DNA of 64,000 nt from assembly GCF_005862305.2 (NCBI RefSeq), contig NZ_CP054022.1:124001-188000 (forward strand), in the 5' to 3' direction. Numbering within the stretch: position 1 is the stretch's first letter; each line of letters starts with the position of its first letter. The position numbers and the translations under genes are program-made. The notes below the pieces were generated by a model, which did not search any database, was not told the DNA's origin, and saw only the letters and a list, made by a program, of their open reading frames with translations. This document shows, in pieces, positions 34,658-43,648 of the stretch. The stretch comes from Rhizobium indicum. Its GTDB lineage: Bacteria; Pseudomonadota; Alphaproteobacteria; Rhizobiales; Rhizobiaceae.

Positions 34658-35995
34658 TCAACGCACCGACCTGAATGCCTCTCGCAGCTCCTCAGCGAAA
34701 AGCTGGGGCTGTTCCCAGGCGGCGAAGTGACCGCCCATATCGACACGGTGGTAATAATGCAGCGTGGGATAGGCCTCCTTGCTCCAACTCTCCGGCGCCT
34801 GGTAGATCTCCTTCGGGAATACGCTGATTGCCACCGGGATCTTGATCTCTTTGGTCTTCTGGGCGTCTGCGCTGAAGTTGTTGTTGTTGTTTTCCCAATA
34901 GAACCGCGACGATGATGCCCCGGTGTTGGTCAGCCAGTACAACGTGATGTCATTCAGCATTTCGTCCTTGGAAAAAACACGCTCGGGATTGCCGTCGCTG
35001 TCGCTCCATTGAGCAAATTTTTCGTAGATCCAGGCAGCCAGACCCGACGGCGAGTCGGAAAGCGAGTAGCCGATCGTCTGCGGACGGGTCACCATCACGG
35101 CCCCATAGGCGGCATTCCGGCCGAAGAAGGCGCTCAACGATTCATAGGCATCCCGCTCGGGCGCCGACAATCCCGCAGGAGCCGGGTCTCCACTGTTGAT
35201 CGCCTTGGTGAGATTGCCCGGAACGGTCGCCGGCATGTTGAGATGGATACCAAGCAAGCCCTTCGGTGCCTGGCGCGCCAGCGCATCGGAGATAACGGAA
35301 CCATGGTCGCCACCCTGGGAAACATAGTGCGCGTAGCCGAGCCGCTTCATCAGGATGTCCCATGCTCGCGCTACGCGGTCAGGCCCCCAGCCAAGATCCG
35401 TCGGCTTACCCGAGAAGCCGTAGCCGGGGATGGAAGGGATGACCACGTCAAAAGCGTCCTCCGCTTTACCACCATAAGCTGTCGGATCTGTAAGAGGGCC
35501 GATCGCCTTGATGAACTCGAAGGTCGAACCCGGCCAACCATGGGTCAGAATGACCGGCAGGGCGTTGGGATGACGCGATCGCACATGGATGAACTGGATA
35601 TCGACCCCGTCGATCGTCGTGATGAATTCCGGAAGTGCATTGAGCTCAGCCTCGGCCTTGCGCCAGTCGTAATCAGTGCCCCAGTAACGGACCAGATCCT
35701 GAACACGCGAAAGCTGGATGCCTTGCGAGGTGTCGCTCACGGTTTCCTTGTCTGGCCAACGCGTTTCGGCAATGCGCTTGCGCAGATCGTCAAGCTGTGA
35801 CTGCGGAACGTGGATCTGGAACGGGCGGATCGTTTCGTCGGCTTCGATCGGCGTCGCCGGCCCGTCCGATGTGAGGTCGGCGGCACTCGCTGGCACGAGG
35901 TAACCGGCTGGGAACAGCAACATCGGTCCAACCGCCATCAGCATTGCTCCGCGGGAAAGCCGGCGCCAGGCGCGAATATTGTCAAACTGCTTCAT
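34658..35995 (-). CDS. Exported epoxide hydrolase (EHN-domain alpha/beta hydrolase)
   Basis: The 445-residue protein has a long signal-like N-terminus (WRRLSRGAMLMAVGPMLLFPAGYLVPASAAD), the epoxide hydrolase N-terminal domain (IRPFQIHVPQSQLDDLRKRIAETRWP), the oxyanion HGWPGS motif, the nucleophile elbow QGGDHGS with Asp, and a C-terminal HRVDMGGHFAAWEQP histidine segment. It should open epoxides by water addition, probably in the periplasm. GGAG precedes the ATG at 35995. Upstream in-frame Met codons (36007, 36079) are less well placed. Confidence 0.88.
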   Translation of the reverse strand: MKQFDNIRAWRRLSRGAMLMAVGPMLLFPAGYLVPASAADLTSDGPATPIEADETIRPFQIHVPQSQLDDLRKRIAETRWPDKETVSDTSQGIQLSRVQDLVRYWGTDYDWRKAEAELNALPEFITTIDGVDIQFIHVRSRHPNALPVILTHGWPGSTFEFIKAIGPLTDPTAYGGKAEDAFDVVIPSIPGYGFSGKPTDLGWGPDRVARAWDILMKRLGYAHYVSQGGDHGSVISDALARQAPKGLLGIHLNMPATVPGNLTKAINSGDPAPAGLSAPERDAYESLSAFFGRNAAYGAVMVTRPQTIGYSLSDSPSGLAAWIYEKFAQWSDSDGNPERVFSKDEMLNDITLYWLTNTGASSSRFYWENNNNNFSADAQKTKEIKIPVAISVFPKEIYQAPESWSKEAYPTLHYYHRVDMGGHFAAWEQPQLFAEELREAFRSVR

Positions 35996-36189
35996 TTGGC
36001 ACTCCATGTTCTTGTCGCCCAGGGCGACATTTCGTGACGGAGTGATGTCTGACGGGTCCGCGTATCTGGTATGTTTCAAGAAGTGCCAAAAACGTATCAG
36101 AGTGTGGAGTGGCGGCTACACAGGGGCGGGAACGCGATCGTCGAGGACCGACCTAGGCCCTATGGTGCCTGAATAGAAAATCAAGTACC

Positions 36190-36780
36190 TCATTGCTGTC
36201 TGCGGAGGCTGCCCAGCATAGCCTTGAATCCCGCGACCGCCCGCTTCGAAACAGCCTCCGGATTCTCCGCATTGGCTATCCAAAGCGCCATATGGCTGCT
36301 GGCGCCATTGATGAGGCGAGCGGCGGTTTCGGTGTCGATGTCGATGATCTCGCCATCGGCCTTGAGACGGTCGAGGCTGCGGGAGAGGGCGGCGATACAG
36401 CCGGGGGTGTTCTGCCATTGCGAGATGTCGCCGAGTACAGCCGGGCCATCGCGAAACATGATACGCTGGATTTCGGGCTCAAGCGCCATTTCGATATAAG
36501 CGGAGCACTCGTCGACAAAACCCTGCCAGCGCGTGGAAGCGGCGGCCGAAACTTCGTTCAGCCGTTCAGTCATTTCCGCGTCGATTTCCATGATGACGGC
36601 TTGGAGCAGGCCCCTCTTGTCGCCGAAGTGGTGATAGAGGGCGCCGCGCGTCAATCCCGCTTCGCCGGTGAAATCGTCCATCGACGCTTCCGCGTAGCCG
36701 ATCGTGCCAAAGGCGCGCCGGCCGGCTGCGATAAGTTTGCCGCGGGTCTCTGCGATCATCTCCTGGCGCGGTTTGCGCAT
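36190..36780 (-). CDS. TetR-family repressor
   Basis: The 196-residue protein has an N-terminal TetR helix-turn-helix (IAETRGKLIAAGRRAFGTIGYAEASMDDFTGEAGLTRGALYHHFGDKRGLLQAV) and a ligand-binding C-terminal domain. GGAGAAG precedes the ATG at 36780. It is divergent from an MFS transporter; the intergenic region has three copies of a palindrome that should be its operators, giving ligand-induced efflux and autoregulation. Confidence 0.92.
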   Translation of the reverse strand: MRKPRQEMIAETRGKLIAAGRRAFGTIGYAEASMDDFTGEAGLTRGALYHHFGDKRGLLQAVIMEIDAEMTERLNEVSAAASTRWQGFVDECSAYIEMALEPEIQRIMFRDGPAVLGDISQWQNTPGCIAALSRSLDRLKADGEIIDIDTETAARLINGASSHMALWIANAENPEAVSKRAVAGFKAMLGSLRRQQ

Positions 36781-36795
36781 TGCTTCTCCATTGGC

Positions 36796-36862
36796 ATACG
36801 CCGCGTATCTTTTTCATTGACATACGGGCCGTATGCGTTATCTAAACACATACGCTCCGTAT
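36796..36862. promoter_or_regulatory. Three TetR operator palindromes
   Basis: The pattern ATACG-N3-CGTAT occurs at 36796-36808, 36822-36834 and 36850-36862, spaced 26 and 28 bp apart, between the divergent repressor and transporter genes. The middle copy extends to CATACGG-N1-CCGTATG. The sites cover the expected promoters in both directions. Confidence 0.82.
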
Positions 36863-36898
36863 ATAAGTGCTCTCTCCGATAACTGGAAGGATCGTCCC

Positions 36899-38125
36899 AT
36901 GTCAAATCCGTATAAACAGATATTCGCGGCACCTGGGGCCAAGGGCTTCTCCGCAGCCGGCTTTTTCGCACGGCTTCCCATCGCCATGGCGCCGATCGGC
37001 ATCGTCGCCATGCTCTCCCAGGCACATGGCGAATATTGGCTGGCGGGCGCCGTGTCGGCGACTTATGCGCTCACCAATGCGGTGATCTCGCCGCAGATTT
37101 CGCGAGCGGTCGACCGACTGGGCCAGACAGCAGTCGTCGTTCCCACAACCATCGTATCCGTGCTGGCGTTTATCGCGCTGATCACCGCGACCAACCAGAA
37201 CTGGCCGGTGTGGACGCTCTTCGCCTCAGCCTTCCTCGCAGCAGCCATGCCGAGCATTCCGGCGCTGATGCGGGCGCGCTGGACGGAACTCTTTCGCAAC
37301 CGGCCCGAGCTCAACACGGCCTTCGCGTTCGAAAGTGCCGCGGACGAACTGGTCTATATCGCCGGCGCCTCGCTGTCGGTCGGGCTGGCCGTCGCCCTAT
37401 TCCCCGAAGCCGGTATGATGGTGAGCACAGCTTTTCTGGCGCTCGGGACGGCCGCCTTCATCGTGCAGCGCGGCACCGAGCCGAGGGTGCGTCATGTCGC
37501 CGGCGCGGCTTCGGTTGGCTCCGCGATCCGCCAGCGTCCAGTGCAGATCATCACACTCGCGCTGATCTTCGTCGGCGCGACCTTCGCAACCGCTGAAGTG
37601 AGTGTTGTCGCCATCACCAAAGAGCTCGGTCAGCCGAATGCCGCAAGCCTGGTGATCGGTGTCTATGCCCTCGGTTCCTTCCTAGTGGGTTTGACCCTCG
37701 GCGCGCTTAATCTGCGCATCCCCCTGCATCGTCAGTTGCTGATCGCTGTTGCGATCCTCGCACTGACCTCGCTGCCGCTTCTCATCGCCGGCAGCTCGGT
37801 AGCCCTGCTTGCTATCGCCGTCTTCGTCAGCGGCATCGCGATCTCGCCGACCTTTATAACGGCCTTCGGACTGATTGAGCGTCGTGTACCGGAATCGGTG
37901 CTGACGGAGGGCGTCACCTGGGTGATGACCGGCATCGGCATCGGTATGGCGCTTGGCGCCTTCGTCTCGGGCTGGGTCGTCGACAGCTACGGTCCCCAGA
38001 GCGGATTCTGGGTGTCTGCAGCCGCCGGGGCCGCGACCGTCCTTATCATTGCGCTCGGTCAGCGTACCCTCTCTGGAGAGTGCACCGGAGGGGAAGATTG
38101 CGCGATGCTGGAACCGGCGCAATAG
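36899..38125 (+). CDS. Major facilitator superfamily transporter
   Basis: The 408-residue inner-membrane protein has about twelve hydrophobic segments in two halves, with SRAVDRLGQTAVVVP in the position of the family's loop-2/3 motif and a cytoplasmic central loop. GGAAGG lies 8 bases before the ATG at 36899. Pairing with a TetR gene and its operators suggests drug or metabolite efflux; substrate unknown. Confidence 0.88.
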   Translation: MSNPYKQIFAAPGAKGFSAAGFFARLPIAMAPIGIVAMLSQAHGEYWLAGAVSATYALTNAVISPQISRAVDRLGQTAVVVPTTIVSVLAFIALITATNQNWPVWTLFASAFLAAAMPSIPALMRARWTELFRNRPELNTAFAFESAADELVYIAGASLSVGLAVALFPEAGMMVSTAFLALGTAAFIVQRGTEPRVRHVAGAASVGSAIRQRPVQIITLALIFVGATFATAEVSVVAITKELGQPNAASLVIGVYALGSFLVGLTLGALNLRIPLHRQLLIAVAILALTSLPLLIAGSSVALLAIAVFVSGIAISPTFITAFGLIERRVPESVLTEGVTWVMTGIGIGMALGAFVSGWVVDSYGPQSGFWVSAAAGAATVLIIALGQRTLSGECTGGEDCAMLEPAQ

Positions 38126-38160
38126 CAGGGCGGGCGATAGACAGGAGCGACGCAGGAGGG

Positions 38161-38196
38161 TTCACCGGCCAACGGTTCGAAACCGTTCAAGGTGAA
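38161..38196. terminator. Hairpin between convergent MFS and LysR genes
   Basis: An inner perfect 7-bp stem (AACGGTT / AACCGTT, 3-base loop, 38171-38187) is extended by an outer TTCACC / GGTGAA pair (38161-38166 and 38191-38196). Its place between two convergent genes suits a bidirectional terminator, although no long T-run follows. Confidence 0.55.
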
Positions 38197-38205
38197 GGCA
38201 GTGGG

Positions 38206-39108
38206 TCAAGCCGCTTTTCGGGAGAACTCACGAGCTAAGTCGAGGAATGCTCGGACGCCAGCCGATAGATTTCGACGTCCAGGATAGTATAGGCATAGCC
38301 CTGGATACGGCAGCGTCCAATCTTCTAAAACACGAACAACGCGCCCCGCCTCTATGTCCGAGAGAATGTCCTGTTCAAAGAGGTAGCCCACGCCGGCGCT
38401 TTCGATCACAGCGGTCCGCGTAAGGCTGGCCTCATCGAGTGCGATTGGCCCCCGCACGTCTATCTGCACCGGCTCGCCGTCTTTTTCGAACCGCCATCGA
38501 AACAAGGAGCCGTCTGGCAGGCGAACACGAATGCACCTGTGATTGAGAAGATCCGGAGGCACCATGGGCTTACCATGTTTCTCGAAATACTCGGGAGACC
38601 CAACCACTGCGTGTCGCTGAGGCCGGCCGAGCGAAACGGCAATCATGTCGCTGGGAACGAGGCCTTCAACCCTGACGCCCAGATCGAACCCGTCCTTGAC
38701 GATATCGACCATTTTACCCTCGGTAACGATATCGACAGTCATGTCGGGATAGCGGCGCAGGAACTCCAGCACGAGCGGTGAGATGATGGCGCGCGCCGCA
38801 AACGGCGCTGCGTTGATCCGTAGTGTTCCGGAAGGAGTCTCGCGGTGGGAGCGCACCAGATCCAGAGCAGCATGGAGATCCTGAAGCGTGGGCCCTACCT
38901 GCTGCACAAACAGCCTGCCGGCATCAGTCAGCGACACGCTGCGTGTGGTGCGGTTGAACAGTCGCACGCCGAGCCCGGCCTCAAGCCTGCCTATGGTGTG
39001 GCTGAGCGCGGTGGTCGACATGCCGAGATCGATGGCTGCTGCGCGGAATGTCCCGCGCCGGGCAATCGCAATGGCCGCTTCGAGTTCCTTCAAGCTGGCA
39101 TGTTCCAT
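38206..39108 (-). CDS. LysR-family transcriptional regulator
   Basis: The 300-residue protein has the LysR winged helix ([59 protein letters not shown]) and an effector domain of the aldehyde/antibiotic-response subgroup. It is divergent from the SnoaL-like/SDR pair, which it most likely controls. Confidence 0.9.
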   Translation of the reverse strand: MEHASLKELEAAIAIARRGTFRAAAIDLGMSTTALSHTIGRLEAGLGVRLFNRTTRSVSLTDAGRLFVQQVGPTLQDLHAALDLVRSHRETPSGTLRINAAPFAARAIISPLVLEFLRRYPDMTVDIVTEGKMVDIVKDGFDLGVRVEGLVPSDMIAVSLGRPQRHAVVGSPEYFEKHGKPMVPPDLLNHRCIRVRLPDGSLFRWRFEKDGEPVQIDVRGPIALDEASLTRTAVIESAGVGYLFEQDILSDIEAGRVVRVLEDWTLPYPGLCLYYPGRRNLSAGVRAFLDLAREFSRKAA

Positions 39109-39204
39109 TGTCCCGATCCGTTCAATACCGCATTCCGGTTTATCCCACTTATCTATGCAATGGTCGAGCGCTAACTATCGGAGCAGATCATGAGGAGAAA
39201 CAGG

Positions 39205-39525
39205 ATGGATTTGCCCCATATCGTGAACATGTATTTTGACGCCGACAGTCGCAATGATGCCGATGCGCTGGTGAAGACCCTCGCGGTCGATGCCGTGGTC
39301 GAAGATGAGAACGCTCGCCATCAGGGCGCCGTCGCAATCCGCGACTGGTGGGTGGCTGCGAAGAAGGCGACCCAATACCGTGCCGAACCCGTGGAATCCG
39401 CGGTTGACGGCGACAAGGCACTCGTCCGGGCGAGGGTGAGCGGCCAGTTTCCCGGTAGCCCGGTGATGCTCACCCACGCCTTCACCATCAAGGACGACAG
39501 AATCGTCAGGCTGGAGATATTATAA
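39205..39525 (+). CDS. SnoaL/NTF2-like protein
   Basis: The 106-residue protein has the small NTF2-like fold layout ([64 protein letters not shown]). AGGAG is correctly placed before the ATG at 39205; the ATG at 39190 overlaps that site. Its stop overlaps the start of the SDR gene (TAATG), so the two act together. Function not assignable beyond fold. Confidence 0.82.
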   Translation: MDLPHIVNMYFDADSRNDADALVKTLAVDAVVEDENARHQGAVAIRDWWVAAKKATQYRAEPVESAVDGDKALVRARVSGQFPGSPVMLTHAFTIKDDRIVRLEIL

Positions 39526-40304
39526 TGGCCGACTTTCTCAACCTGAGAGGCAAACGGGCCCTCATTACGGCTGGAACCAAAGGTACTGGTGCCGCGACCG
39601 TCAGACTGTTTCGGGAGCTCGGCGCGCAGGTGCTGACAGCCGCTCGGGCCCGTCCGGACAGCCTGTCGGAAGATCTGTTCGTCGAGGCGGACCTGACCAC
39701 CGAAGAGGGATGTGCAATCGTCGCAGAGGCCACACGGCGGCGCCTTGGCGGCGTCGACGTCATCGTCCATATGCTGGGTGGCTCTTCAGCGGCCGGAGGT
39801 GGATTTTCTGCACTGTCGGAAGACGACTGGCATAAGGAGCTGTCGCTCAACCTTTTTCCAGCCGTTCGCCTGGATCGGCAACTGGTTCCGGACATGGTCG
39901 CTCAAGGAAACGGTGTGGTGGTGCATGTGACATCCATCCAGAGAGTCCTGCCGCTTCCGGAATCGACGACGGCCTATGCTGCGGCGAAGGCAGCGCTTTC
40001 CACTTACAGCAAGGCGATGTCGAAGGAAGTTTCGCCCAAAGGTGTTCGTGTCGTTCGGGTGTCGCCAGGCTGGATCGAAACGGAAGCTTCGGTCCACCTT
40101 GCAGAGCGCCTGGCGAAGCAGGCCGGAACAGACCTCGAGGGTGGCAAAAAGATCATCATGGACGGGCTGGGCGGCATTCCGCTGGGGCGTCCGGCAAAGC
40201 CGGAAGAGGTCGCAAACCTGATTGCCTTCCTCGCCTCGGACCGGGCTGCATCGATCACCGGTACCGAATATACAATCGATGGGGGGACAGTGCCAACAGC
40301 TTAG
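39525..40304 (+). CDS. Short-chain dehydrogenase/reductase
   Basis: The 259-residue SDR has a cofactor loop [10 protein letters not shown], the active-site YAAAK and the C-terminal IDGGTVPTA tail typical of 3-oxoacyl reductase-like SDRs. The first glycine-loop reads T-K-G-T-G instead of the common GxxxGIG form, as in some oxidoreductases acting on non-acyl substrates. It is coupled to the SnoaL-like gene upstream. Substrate unknown. Confidence 0.88.
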   Translation: MADFLNLRGKRALITAGTKGTGAATVRLFRELGAQVLTAARARPDSLSEDLFVEADLTTEEGCAIVAEATRRRLGGVDVIVHMLGGSSAAGGGFSALSEDDWHKELSLNLFPAVRLDRQLVPDMVAQGNGVVVHVTSIQRVLPLPESTTAYAAAKAALSTYSKAMSKEVSPKGVRVVRVSPGWIETEASVHLAERLAKQAGTDLEGGKKIIMDGLGGIPLGRPAKPEEVANLIAFLASDRAASITGTEYTIDGGTVPTA

Positions 40305-40324
40305 GCGCCGACATACACGGCAAA

Positions 40325-40792
40325 TCAGGCGGGCGCGTCCCAGCCGCCGATCTGGGAATAGATCGCGTTGCGGAGATGGCGGACGTCGCGGTTCAAAGCG
40401 CCCAATTCCTGTGGCGTCTGGGTCGAAGCTGCAAGCAAGGTGTCGCTGAGACAACCAGCCTTGTGCTGTAACGCCCTGCCTTCGTCGGTCAACGCAATCA
40501 ACACCTGGCGCTCGTTGCTCAGGTTTCTGGTCCTACGCAGCAGGCCGGATACCTCAAGGCGCTTTAGAAGCGGCGTCAGCGTGCTGGATTCCAGGGCAAG
40601 GGCATTGGCAATGGCGCCCACCGTCTGCCCATCCTCGCCCCACAGCACGTTGAGCACGAGGTACTGCGGGTACGTCAGGCCCAACTCATCGAGAAGGGGC
40701 TTGTAAGCACGCTGGATGGCAATACCAGCAGTGTAAATTGCGTAGCACAATTGGTCGTGCAGAGGGGGCGGGTCGTTATGGCGTGCGGTCAT
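40325..40792 (-). CDS. MarR-family regulator (OhrR-like)
   Basis: The 155-residue winged-helix protein has DQLCYAIYTAGIAIQRAYKPLLDELGLTYPQYLVLNVLWGEDGQTVGAIANALALESSTLTPLLKRLEVSGLLRR, close to the OhrR subgroup, which senses organic hydroperoxides through a cysteine in the LCYAIY motif (present here). It is divergent from an exported alpha/beta hydrolase gene, and the space between them has two copies of a composite palindrome. Confidence 0.88.
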   Translation of the reverse strand: MTARHNDPPPLHDQLCYAIYTAGIAIQRAYKPLLDELGLTYPQYLVLNVLWGEDGQTVGAIANALALESSTLTPLLKRLEVSGLLRRTRNLSNERQVLIALTDEGRALQHKAGCLSDTLLAASTQTPQELGALNRDVRHLRNAIYSQIGGWDAPA

Positions 40793-40840
40793 TGTGAGCT
40801 CCTGTAGACTCCATATAGCCCATCCTAGAGAGAAATTAAA

Positions 40841-40914
40841 TATCGCGATAAGAATTATCTTGACGCGAAACCCAAAGTCTGCGAGCTTACATATATCGCG
40901 ATAACAGTTATCGC
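40841..40914. promoter_or_regulatory. Duplicated MarR operator
   Basis: The composite TATCGCGATAA-N3-TTATC occurs at 40841-40859 and 40894-40912, 53 bp apart (five helical turns). Each copy combines the palindrome TATCGCGATA with a GATAA-N3-TTATC dyad; the second extends to TTATCGC at 40914. The regulator could bind both and control both divergent genes. Confidence 0.82.
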
Positions 40915-40933
40915 AGTTAACGAGGAGATAGCC

Positions 40934-41731
40934 ATGACACGCAAGACCATGACCACCGTAGCCGCAATTGCTGCTGCAGCCTCACTGTCCGCCGCCGCAT
41001 TGCCGGCGAACGCAGCGGACACCATCTCTCAAGACCAGCCGGTCAGAAACGTTGTGCTTGTCCACGGCGCCTTTGCGGACGGTTCTGGCTGGAAGGGTGT
41101 TTACGACAATCTCACCAAGCGCGGCTATCGCGTTACGATCGTCCAGAACCCGCTGACCTCCCTCGAAGACGACGTTGCCGCCACCAAACGTGCGCTGGAA
41201 CGGCAGGATGGTCCGGTCATTCTCGTTGGACATTCCTGGGGCGGCACGGTCATCACGGAAGCGGGCATCGACGCAAAGGTTGCTGGCCTCGTCTATGTTT
41301 CCGCTCTGTCCCCCGATGCCGGCGAGACAACGGCACAGCAATACCAAGGATTTGCTCCTGCATCGGAATTCGTCATTGAGACCACGAAAGATGGCTTTGG
41401 ATATGTCAGCCCGGAAAAGTTCAAGGCTGGCTTTGCTCATGACGTCAGTGATGCGGATGTTGCATTCATGAGGGATGCGCAGGTCCCGATCAACATGTCG
41501 GCGTTCGGCACGAAGTTGGAAAATGCTGCATGGCGCACTAAGCCGAGCTGGGCCGTCATCGCTACCGAAGACAAGGCATTCGATCAGGCGATGCTGATCC
41601 ACATGGCAGAGCGCATCAAGGCGAAGATCACCAAGGTTTCGGCAAGCCACGCCCTGTTCATGACGCAGCCGAAGGTGGTCGCCGATACCATTGATCAGGC
41701 CGCTAAGGCCGTCTCGGCGAAGAAGCGATGA
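40934..41731 (+). CDS. Exported alpha/beta hydrolase
   Basis: The 265-residue protein has a signal peptide (TTVAAIAAAASLSAAALPANAAD), the oxyanion motif LVHGAFADGSGW and the nucleophile elbow GHSWGG with Ser, plus a C-terminal SHALFMTQP histidine. It resembles small esterase/HNL-like hydrolases. It is likely induced through the OhrR-like regulator; its substrate is unknown. Confidence 0.88.
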   Translation: MTRKTMTTVAAIAAAASLSAAALPANAADTISQDQPVRNVVLVHGAFADGSGWKGVYDNLTKRGYRVTIVQNPLTSLEDDVAATKRALERQDGPVILVGHSWGGTVITEAGIDAKVAGLVYVSALSPDAGETTAQQYQGFAPASEFVIETTKDGFGYVSPEKFKAGFAHDVSDADVAFMRDAQVPINMSAFGTKLENAAWRTKPSWAVIATEDKAFDQAMLIHMAERIKAKITKVSASHALFMTQPKVVADTIDQAAKAVSAKKR

Positions 41732-41743
41732 CAGACGTAGCCT

Positions 41744-41771
41744 CATCGGGACAGTCCGCACTGTCCCGATG
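41744..41771. repeat. Perfect 12-bp-stem hairpin between the hydrolase and GMC genes
   Basis: CATCGGGACAGT (41744-41755) pairs with its exact complement at 41760-41771 across a 4-base loop. It begins 13 bp after the hydrolase stop. No T-run follows, so a Rho-independent terminator is doubtful; it could be a REP-like or mRNA-end element. The rest of the gap to 41925 has no recognisable gene. Confidence 0.7.
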
Positions 41772-41925
41772 GCGACGAGCAGGGGCTGTCGAACCGAGCG
41801 AGGTCGGGCCGAAGCGAGCACATGGAAGGCCGCACGATCTCGGACTGGGATCCATTGCCCGCATTCGCCCCCGGGATCCCCAGCAAATTCGCTATTGTTT
41901 TGAATCCATTCACGGAGGTAGTCAC

Positions 41926-43557
41926 GTGAAGCTGAATAGTCATGACCAAAATGCACCCGAAAATCCGCCCATTCCTCAGAACGAGGTCGGTGGTGTTTTC
42001 GACTTCATCGTCTGCGGCGCCGGGTCCAGCGGCTCCGTCGTTGCCGCGCGACTGGCAGAGGATGGAAATGCAAGCGTCCTACTGCTCGAGGCAGGCGGTG
42101 ACGATGCGGCCGAGACCGTTACAAACCCTGCGCAGTGGCCGCTCAATCTCGGCTCGATCCGGGACTGGGGTTTTGTCGGACAACCGGCACCTGGCCTGGA
42201 CGGCCGACGTCTTCCTCTCAGCATGGGCAAGGGGCTCGGCGGCGGTTCGAGCATCAATGTCATGGTGTGGGCCAGGGGGCACAAGGGAGATTGGGACCAC
42301 TTTGCCGCTGAAGCCGGCGATGACGCGTGGGGCTATCAGTCTATCCTCGGCTACTATCGCCGGATCGAAGATTGGCAGGGCGCTCCGGACCCAACGCGTC
42401 GAGGCATGGGCGGACCGGCCTACGTAGCGCAGCCGCAGGCGCCCCAACCGATCGCAGAGGCCTTGTTGAGTGCGGCATCCACTATCGGTATTCCCGTCTA
42501 CGATAGCCCGAATGGTGAAATGATGGAGGCCCCGGGCGGCGCATCTATCGCTGAACTGCGGATCCGGGATGGCAAGCGGGAGTCTGTCTTTGGATCCTAT
42601 GTCAGCCCGCTCATGTCGCGCCCAAACCTGACTGTGCTGACCGACGCACTGGTCACGCGCCTCATCTTCGATGGCAAGCGTGTGACGGGGGTCGAGGTTC
42701 TCGTCGATGATCAGTTGCGTCAATTCACTGCGCGTTGCGAAACGGTACTGTCGCTAGGCGCGATCAACACTCCGAAAGTGTTGATGCAGTCGGGCATAGG
42801 TCCAGAAGATGAGCTGCAAGCCCACGGCATTCCCGTGGTTCAACACTTACCGGGCGTTGGGCGCAATCATCAGGATCATCTCGCATTCGGGTGCACCTGG
42901 GCATATCGAAAACCAGAAGCCGTCGGTGGTAGCGGCTGCGAAGCAAAACTCTACTGGAAAAGCAACTCGCGTCTTGCGCAGCCGGACATTCTTCAGTGCC
43001 AGTTGGAGTTCGCTGTGCCGTCACCGATCGAGACGGGCCTCGAAACGCCGCAACATGGGTGGACGATGTTTAACGGTCTCGCCCAGCCGAAAAGCCGTGG
43101 TTGGCTTCGGCTCTCCGGCCCCAACGCAAGTGACCCTATCCTCATCGAACCCAATTCGTTGAGCGAACCAGAAGACATGGCTGCTGCCCTGGCCGCGGTG
43201 GAGCTATGCCGGGGATTGGGAAATAGCCACGCTTTCAAGCCGTTGGTAACGGCCGAGACTGCTCCGGGCGCGCGCAACCGATCAGGGATGATCGACTTTA
43301 TCCGGCGTTCGGCGGTCACCTACTGGCATCAATCCTGCACAGCCAAGATGGGACGCGACAGCATGTCGGTGGTCGATAACGAGCTCAAAGTGTACGGTAT
43401 CGCTGGCCTTCGCATCGCAGACTCCTCGATCATGCCTCGCATCACCACCGGCAACACGATGGCGCCTTGTGTTGTCATCGGAGAGCGGGCGGCCGATCTG
43501 ATCCGGGAAATGCATGGTCTTACGGACTCGAGCGGAGGGTTCAATCAGCCTATATGA
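41926..43557 (+). CDS. GMC-family FAD oxidoreductase (choline/alcohol dehydrogenase-like)
   Basis: The 543-residue flavoprotein has the FAD-binding GAGSSGSVVAARL at about residue 28, the signature GKGLGGGSSINVMVWARGH, and the C-terminal YWHQSC...GLRIADSSIMPRITTGNTMAPCVVIGERAADLI with the active-site His and Asn. It should oxidise a primary alcohol to an aldehyde. A GTG start at 41926 is chosen because GGAGG lies six bases upstream and the protein begins right before the FAD domain; the in-frame ATG at 41728 would run through the hairpin region. Confidence 0.88.
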   Translation: MKLNSHDQNAPENPPIPQNEVGGVFDFIVCGAGSSGSVVAARLAEDGNASVLLLEAGGDDAAETVTNPAQWPLNLGSIRDWGFVGQPAPGLDGRRLPLSMGKGLGGGSSINVMVWARGHKGDWDHFAAEAGDDAWGYQSILGYYRRIEDWQGAPDPTRRGMGGPAYVAQPQAPQPIAEALLSAASTIGIPVYDSPNGEMMEAPGGASIAELRIRDGKRESVFGSYVSPLMSRPNLTVLTDALVTRLIFDGKRVTGVEVLVDDQLRQFTARCETVLSLGAINTPKVLMQSGIGPEDELQAHGIPVVQHLPGVGRNHQDHLAFGCTWAYRKPEAVGGSGCEAKLYWKSNSRLAQPDILQCQLEFAVPSPIETGLETPQHGWTMFNGLAQPKSRGWLRLSGPNASDPILIEPNSLSEPEDMAAALAAVELCRGLGNSHAFKPLVTAETAPGARNRSGMIDFIRRSAVTYWHQSCTAKMGRDSMSVVDNELKVYGIAGLRIADSSIMPRITTGNTMAPCVVIGERAADLIREMHGLTDSSGGFNQPI

Positions 43558-43575
43558 TGAAGAGATTTATGTGGA

Positions 43576-43613
43576 GCTCGGCGGCCAGCATACGTGGGCC
43601 GCCGAGCATTTTG
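43576..43613. terminator. Bidirectional terminator hairpin between convergent GMC and SMP-30 genes
   Basis: A perfect 11-bp GC-rich stem (43576-43586 with 43597-43607) and a 10-base loop are followed by ATTTTGT on the plus strand. The location between two convergent genes and the strong stem support a terminator. Confidence 0.72.
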
Positions 43614-43648
43614 TAGCAACGGTTTGTATTGGTTCAAGGCGACCAACC

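Noticed and set aside
41744..41771. Stem-loop as a Rho-independent terminator of the hydrolase gene
   Set aside because: The stem is perfect but no T-run follows on either strand, so it is reported only as a repeat/hairpin.
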